Source: Paracoccaceae bacterium
GTDB lineage: Bacteria > Pseudomonadota > Alphaproteobacteria > Rhodobacterales > Rhodobacteraceae
DNA length: 7,274 bases
NCBI GenBank assembly: GCA_023254015.1
Contig: JALQYS010000480.1
Location: 1 to 7,274, forward strand
Direction: 5' to 3'
This document shows positions 5,140-7,274 of this stretch, piece after piece. A program made the position numbers and the translations under genes. Under the pieces are notes generated by a model. It was not told the DNA's origin. It made no database searches and saw nothing but the letters and a program-made list of their open reading frames with translations. Position 1 is the stretch's first letter; each line of letters starts with the position of its first letter.

Positions 5140-5558
5140 CGCCCGAAGCCATGGCCCGGCTGCATGCCCTGTGTTTCAGCATGCCGCGCCCTTGGTCGCA
5201 GGAGGAATTTGCCGAGCTTTTGAACAGCCCGCTGTGTTTTGTCCTGACAGTTGAGGGTGGCTTTGTGCTGGGCCGGGTGGTTGCGGGCGAGGCCGAGCTT
5301 TTGACCATCGCCGTCGCGCCCGATCGGCGGCGTGCGGGTCTGGGCCGCCACCTTACCGCCGCCTTTCTGGCCGAGGCCAGGTCGCGCGGGGCCGAATCAG
5401 CCTTTCTGGAAGTCGCCGCCTCGAACGCGGTGGCGCGCGCGCTTTACGCTGCGGCGGGATTCACGGCGGCGGGCCAGCGTCGGGGCTATTATCACGCCCC
5501 GGATGGCCGCCGCGAAGATGCCCTTGTCTTGGTCAGAACCTTGGGCGAGCCAATATAA
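5136..5558 (+). CDS. rimI: GNAT acetyltransferase, RimI-like
   Basis: A 140-residue single GNAT domain. RimI-type enzymes use acetyl-CoA to acetylate protein N-termini, classically ribosomal protein S18. Seen here: an N-terminal LHALCFSMPRPWSQEEF segment with the Trp typical of RimI; LLTIAVAPDRRRAGLGRHL (55-73), which holds the RxxGxG acetyl-CoA loop (Arg65, Gly68, Gly70); LEVAASNAVARALYAAAGF (91-109) with Glu92, Asn97 and Tyr104; and RRGYYHAPDGRREDALVL near the end. The ATG overlaps the tsaB stop in an ATGA, a 4-nt overlap that implies coupled translation. tsaB next to rimI is a widespread pairing and supports the name. True substrates are inferred from the family; it could act on other N-termini. 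Confidence 0.87.
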   Translation: MTPEAMARLHALCFSMPRPWSQEEFAELLNSPLCFVLTVEGGFVLGRVVAGEAELLTIAVAPDRRRAGLGRHLTAAFLAEARSRGAESAFLEVAASNAVARALYAAAGFTAAGQRRGYYHAPDGRREDALVLVRTLGEPI

Positions 5559-5559
5559 T

Positions 5560-5613
5560 ACCAATTTTCCGCCAATTGGTCAGCGCGCGGAGGAAACCCC
5601 AAGCGGCGCTGAC
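5560..5613. other. Two overlapping inverted repeats after rimI
   Basis: Two nt after the rimI stop, ACCAATT (5560-5566) pairs with AATTGGT (5574-5580). Overlapping its end, GTCAGCGC (5579-5586) pairs with GCGCTGAC (5606-5613) around 19 nt. Neither is followed by a T-run. They may end the nfu operon or carry a regulator site for the transporter promoter that begins 17 nt later. The two stems overlap by 2 nt and could just exclude one another at the base. Confidence 0.4.
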
Positions 5614-5629
5614 ACTTCACAGATTCCTG

Positions 5630-5660
5630 TTGACCCTTTGTGCGCCTTCCGACCTAAACT
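5630..5660 (+). promoter_or_regulatory. Promoter candidate for the BMP transporter operon
   Basis: TTGACC (5630-5635) is 5 of 6 to the -35 box. The best -10 is TAAACT (5655-5660), 4 of 6 but at a long 19-nt spacing; CCTAAA at 17 nt is 3 of 6. It leaves a leader of about 70 nt before ATG 5735, in which I recognise no known riboswitch. Confidence 0.4.
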
Positions 5661-5734
5661 GTGGTCGATCCCTGCGCTCCGGCCGCTGCGGCCATGACGG
5701 AAGGGTGAGAAACGTTACAACCGGGAGAGCATCC

Positions 5735-6730
5735 ATGACCCTGATGAAGAACCTGCTGGGCGCTGCCGCCACCGTCGCGCTGACGGCGGGTGCAGCCCTT
5801 GCCGAACCGGCCATCATTTTTGACATGAGCGGCAAGTTCGACAAATCCTTCAACGAAGCGGCCTATAACGGCGCCGAGCGGTGGGCAAAGGAAACTGGCG
5901 GCACCTACAAAGAGCTTGAGATGCAGGATGAGGCCCAGCGCGAGCAGGCGCTGCGCCGTCTGGCCGAAGCCGGCGCCAACCCCGTTGTCATGACCGGCTT
6001 TGCCTTTGGTGATGTGCTGAACAAGGTCGCCCCTGACTTCCCGAATACCAAGTTCGCCATCGTTGACATGGTGGTCGAGCAGCCGAACGTGAAGTCTGTC
6101 GTGTTCAATGAGCATGAGGGCTCGTATCTGGTGGGCATGATGGCGGCTCTGGCCTCCAAGACCGGCACCGTGGGCTTCATCGGCGGCATGGACATTCCGC
6201 TGATCCGCAAGTTCGGTTGCGGCTACGCGCAGGGCGTCAAGGCGGCCAACCCCGATGCGACCATCGTGCTGAACATGACCGGCACCACCCCCGCCGCCTG
6301 GAATGACCCGGTGAAGGGCGCCGAACTGGCGAAGGCGCAAAAGGCGCAGGGCGCGGATGTGATCTATGCCGCGGCGGGCGGCACTGGCGTGGGCGTGCTG
6401 CAGACGGCGGCTGACGAAGGCATCCTGTCGATCGGCGTGGACAGCAACCAGAACTACCTGCACCCGGGCAAGGTTCTGACCTCGATGATGAAGCGCGTCG
6501 ACAACGCCGTCTATGAGGCCTTCAAGGAAGGCGAGGCGCTGACCCCCGGCATCAATGTCATGGGCCTGGCCAATGACGGTGTGGGCTATGCGATGGACGA
6601 AAACAACGCGGCCCTCGTGACCCCGGAAATGCAGGCCAAGGTCGATGAGGCCGCTGCCAAGATCAAGGCGGGCGAGATTGTTGTGCACGACTACATGGCC
6701 GACAACACCTGCCCGGCCGCGACCTTCTGA
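5735..6730 (+). CDS. BMP-family periplasmic binding protein of an ABC importer
   Basis: A 331-residue binding protein. The start is ATG 5735 with GGGAG at 5723-5727; the frame is open back to 5576, but that part is promoter DNA. Residues 1-23 are a signal peptide (MTLMKNLLGAAATVAL, then ALA before EPA), with no lipobox cysteine, so the mature form should be free in the periplasm. BMP/PnrA-like marks: IIFDMSGKFDKSFNEAAYNG (27-46), FAIVDM (107-112), VGFIGGMDIPLIRKFGCGY (146-164), DVIYAAAGGTGVG (208-220), IGVDSNQ (233-239) and LTSMMKRVDNAVYEA (248-262). Family members bind purine nucleosides, and some bind other ligands such as autoinducer-2-like or vitamin compounds, so the substrate is probable rather than certain. 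Cys162 and Cys326 could form a disulfide. It is followed by its ATPase. Confidence 0.92.
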   Translation: MTLMKNLLGAAATVALTAGAALAEPAIIFDMSGKFDKSFNEAAYNGAERWAKETGGTYKELEMQDEAQREQALRRLAEAGANPVVMTGFAFGDVLNKVAPDFPNTKFAIVDMVVEQPNVKSVVFNEHEGSYLVGMMAALASKTGTVGFIGGMDIPLIRKFGCGYAQGVKAANPDATIVLNMTGTTPAAWNDPVKGAELAKAQKAQGADVIYAAAGGTGVGVLQTAADEGILSIGVDSNQNYLHPGKVLTSMMKRVDNAVYEAFKEGEALTPGINVMGLANDGVGYAMDENNAALVTPEMQAKVDEAAAKIKAGEIVVHDYMADNTCPAATF

Positions 6731-6752
6731 GACCTGAAAAGGTTCAAGACCG

Positions 6753-6786
6753 GTGCCGCGCCTGACCCATCGGGCGCGGCACTTTT
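6753..6786 (+). terminator. Intrinsic terminator-like hairpin after the binding protein gene
   Basis: GTGCCGCGCC (6753-6762) pairs perfectly with GGCGCGGCAC (6773-6782) around a 10-nt loop, followed by TTTT (6783-6786). It sits 22 nt after the stop. In such operons a leaky terminator here lets the binding protein be made in excess over the membrane complex; that role is inference. Confidence 0.65.
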
Positions 6787-6856
6787 CCTCAGGGGCCCCG
6801 GAACGAAGCCGCATCCAGCGGACAGGCCCGCACATCCGATCGGGGGAGAGCTGCGC

Positions 6857-7274
6857 ATGGGCGACGCCCAGTATGCCATCGAGTTGAAAGGCATTTCCAA
6901 AGCCTTTGGCCCGGTTCAGGCCAACAAGGACATCAACATTGCCGTGCCCAAGGGCACGATCCACGGCATCATCGGCGAGAATGGTGCCGGCAAGTCGACG
7001 CTGATGTCGATCCTTTACGGTTTTTACAAGGCTGACGCCGGGCAGATCTTCATCGACGGCAGGCTGACCTCCATCCCCGACAGCCAGAGCGCCATCCGCG
7101 CCGGCATCGGCATGGTGTTCCAGCATTTCAAGCTGGTGCAGAATTTCACCGTGCTGGAAAACGTGATCCTTGGGGCCGAGGATGGCCCGATGCTGAACAC
7201 CTCAATCAGCCGCGCCCGCAAGGTGCTTGCCGATCTCGCCCGCGAATATGAACTGGACGTAGACCCTGACGCGC
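6857..7274 (+). CDS. ABC transporter ATPase of the BMP/nucleoside type, 5' part
   Basis: The first 139 residues are present; the gene runs off the window with no stop. ATG 6857 has GGGGGAG 8 nt upstream. The first nucleotide-binding domain is clear: IELKGISKAFGPVQANKDI (8-26), the Walker A motif GENGAGKST (40-48), then LYGFYKADAGQIFIDG, and the Q-loop around Gln89 in MVFQHFKLVQNFTVLENVILG (87-107). The FYKADAG and HFKLV wording is typical of the sugar/nucleoside-type ATPases that contain two fused nucleotide-binding domains (about 500 residues). It should energise import of the ligand of the BMP protein just upstream. The signature and Walker B motifs, the second domain and the permease genes would lie beyond the window. 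Confidence 0.9.
   Translation, partial: MGDAQYAIELKGISKAFGPVQANKDINIAVPKGTIHGIIGENGAGKSTLMSILYGFYKADAGQIFIDGRLTSIPDSQSAIRAGIGMVFQHFKLVQNFTVLENVILGAEDGPMLNTSISRARKVLADLAREYELDVDPDA

Noticed and set aside
5576..5734. Possible N-terminal extension of the BMP protein.
   Set aside because: It would bury the clear signal peptide that begins at ATG 5735, and it overlaps the promoter candidate.
5661..5734. Leader before the transporter gene as a purine or other riboswitch.
   Set aside because: I could not find the conserved loops of a known purine, preQ1 or similar aptamer; the leader is short and only a small GGCCGC/GCGGCC stem is seen.
5654..7126. Open frame of 490 residues on the - strand.
   Set aside because: It lies opposite the binding protein and ATPase genes, which have unmistakable family motifs. 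It is His/Gly/Ala rich without any motif and arises from high-GC codon bias.

Overview
The window is GC-rich DNA with G/C-ending codons. Its gene content (truncated haemoglobin, a UspA-type protein, an Nfu-tsaB-rimI block, a BMP-type ABC transporter) and its many short perfect palindromes between genes point to an alphaproteobacterium, most likely of the Rhodobacteraceae (Rhodobacter/Paracoccus relatives). This placement comes from gene style and order, not from a database match. All supported genes are on the + strand.

Layout. (1) 2-421: 3' end of a GcvT-like, folate-dependent aminomethyltransferase. (2) 429-495: three tandem palindromes, the last touching the ribosome binding site of a group 2 truncated haemoglobin (506-889). 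(3) 1106-1969: PLP fold-type IV (branched-chain-type) aminotransferase. (4) 1974-2040: a second three-palindrome array, then a strong-looking promoter and a small universal stress protein (2103-2558). (5) 2637-3589: a probable promoter, an unrecognised acidic FG-, Asp- and His-rich protein (2732-3538) and a stable hairpin after its stop. (6) 3700-3876: a 58-residue small ORF. (7) 3902-5558: promoter, then an nfu-tsaB-rimI operon whose genes overlap by 11 and 4 nt. (8) 5630-7274: the start of a BMP/nucleoside-type ABC transporter operon: promoter candidate, periplasmic binding protein, intrinsic terminator-like hairpin, then an ATPase cut by the window end.

How the genes relate. The nfu-tsaB-rimI block joins Fe-S cluster delivery, tRNA t6A synthesis and protein N-terminal acetylation, all housekeeping tasks. 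The BMP protein and ATPase are parts of one importer, probably for purine nucleosides or a similar ligand. The globin, aminotransferase and stress protein look like independent units separated by palindrome arrays or promoters.

Most worth a second look: the two tandem palindrome arrays, which share one palindrome differing by a symmetric, pairing-preserving change; a perfect 28-bp palindrome lying in frame inside tsaB, like a protein-coding palindromic element; and the acidic FG/Asp/His-rich protein. No complete new multi-gene defence or mobile system is visible.
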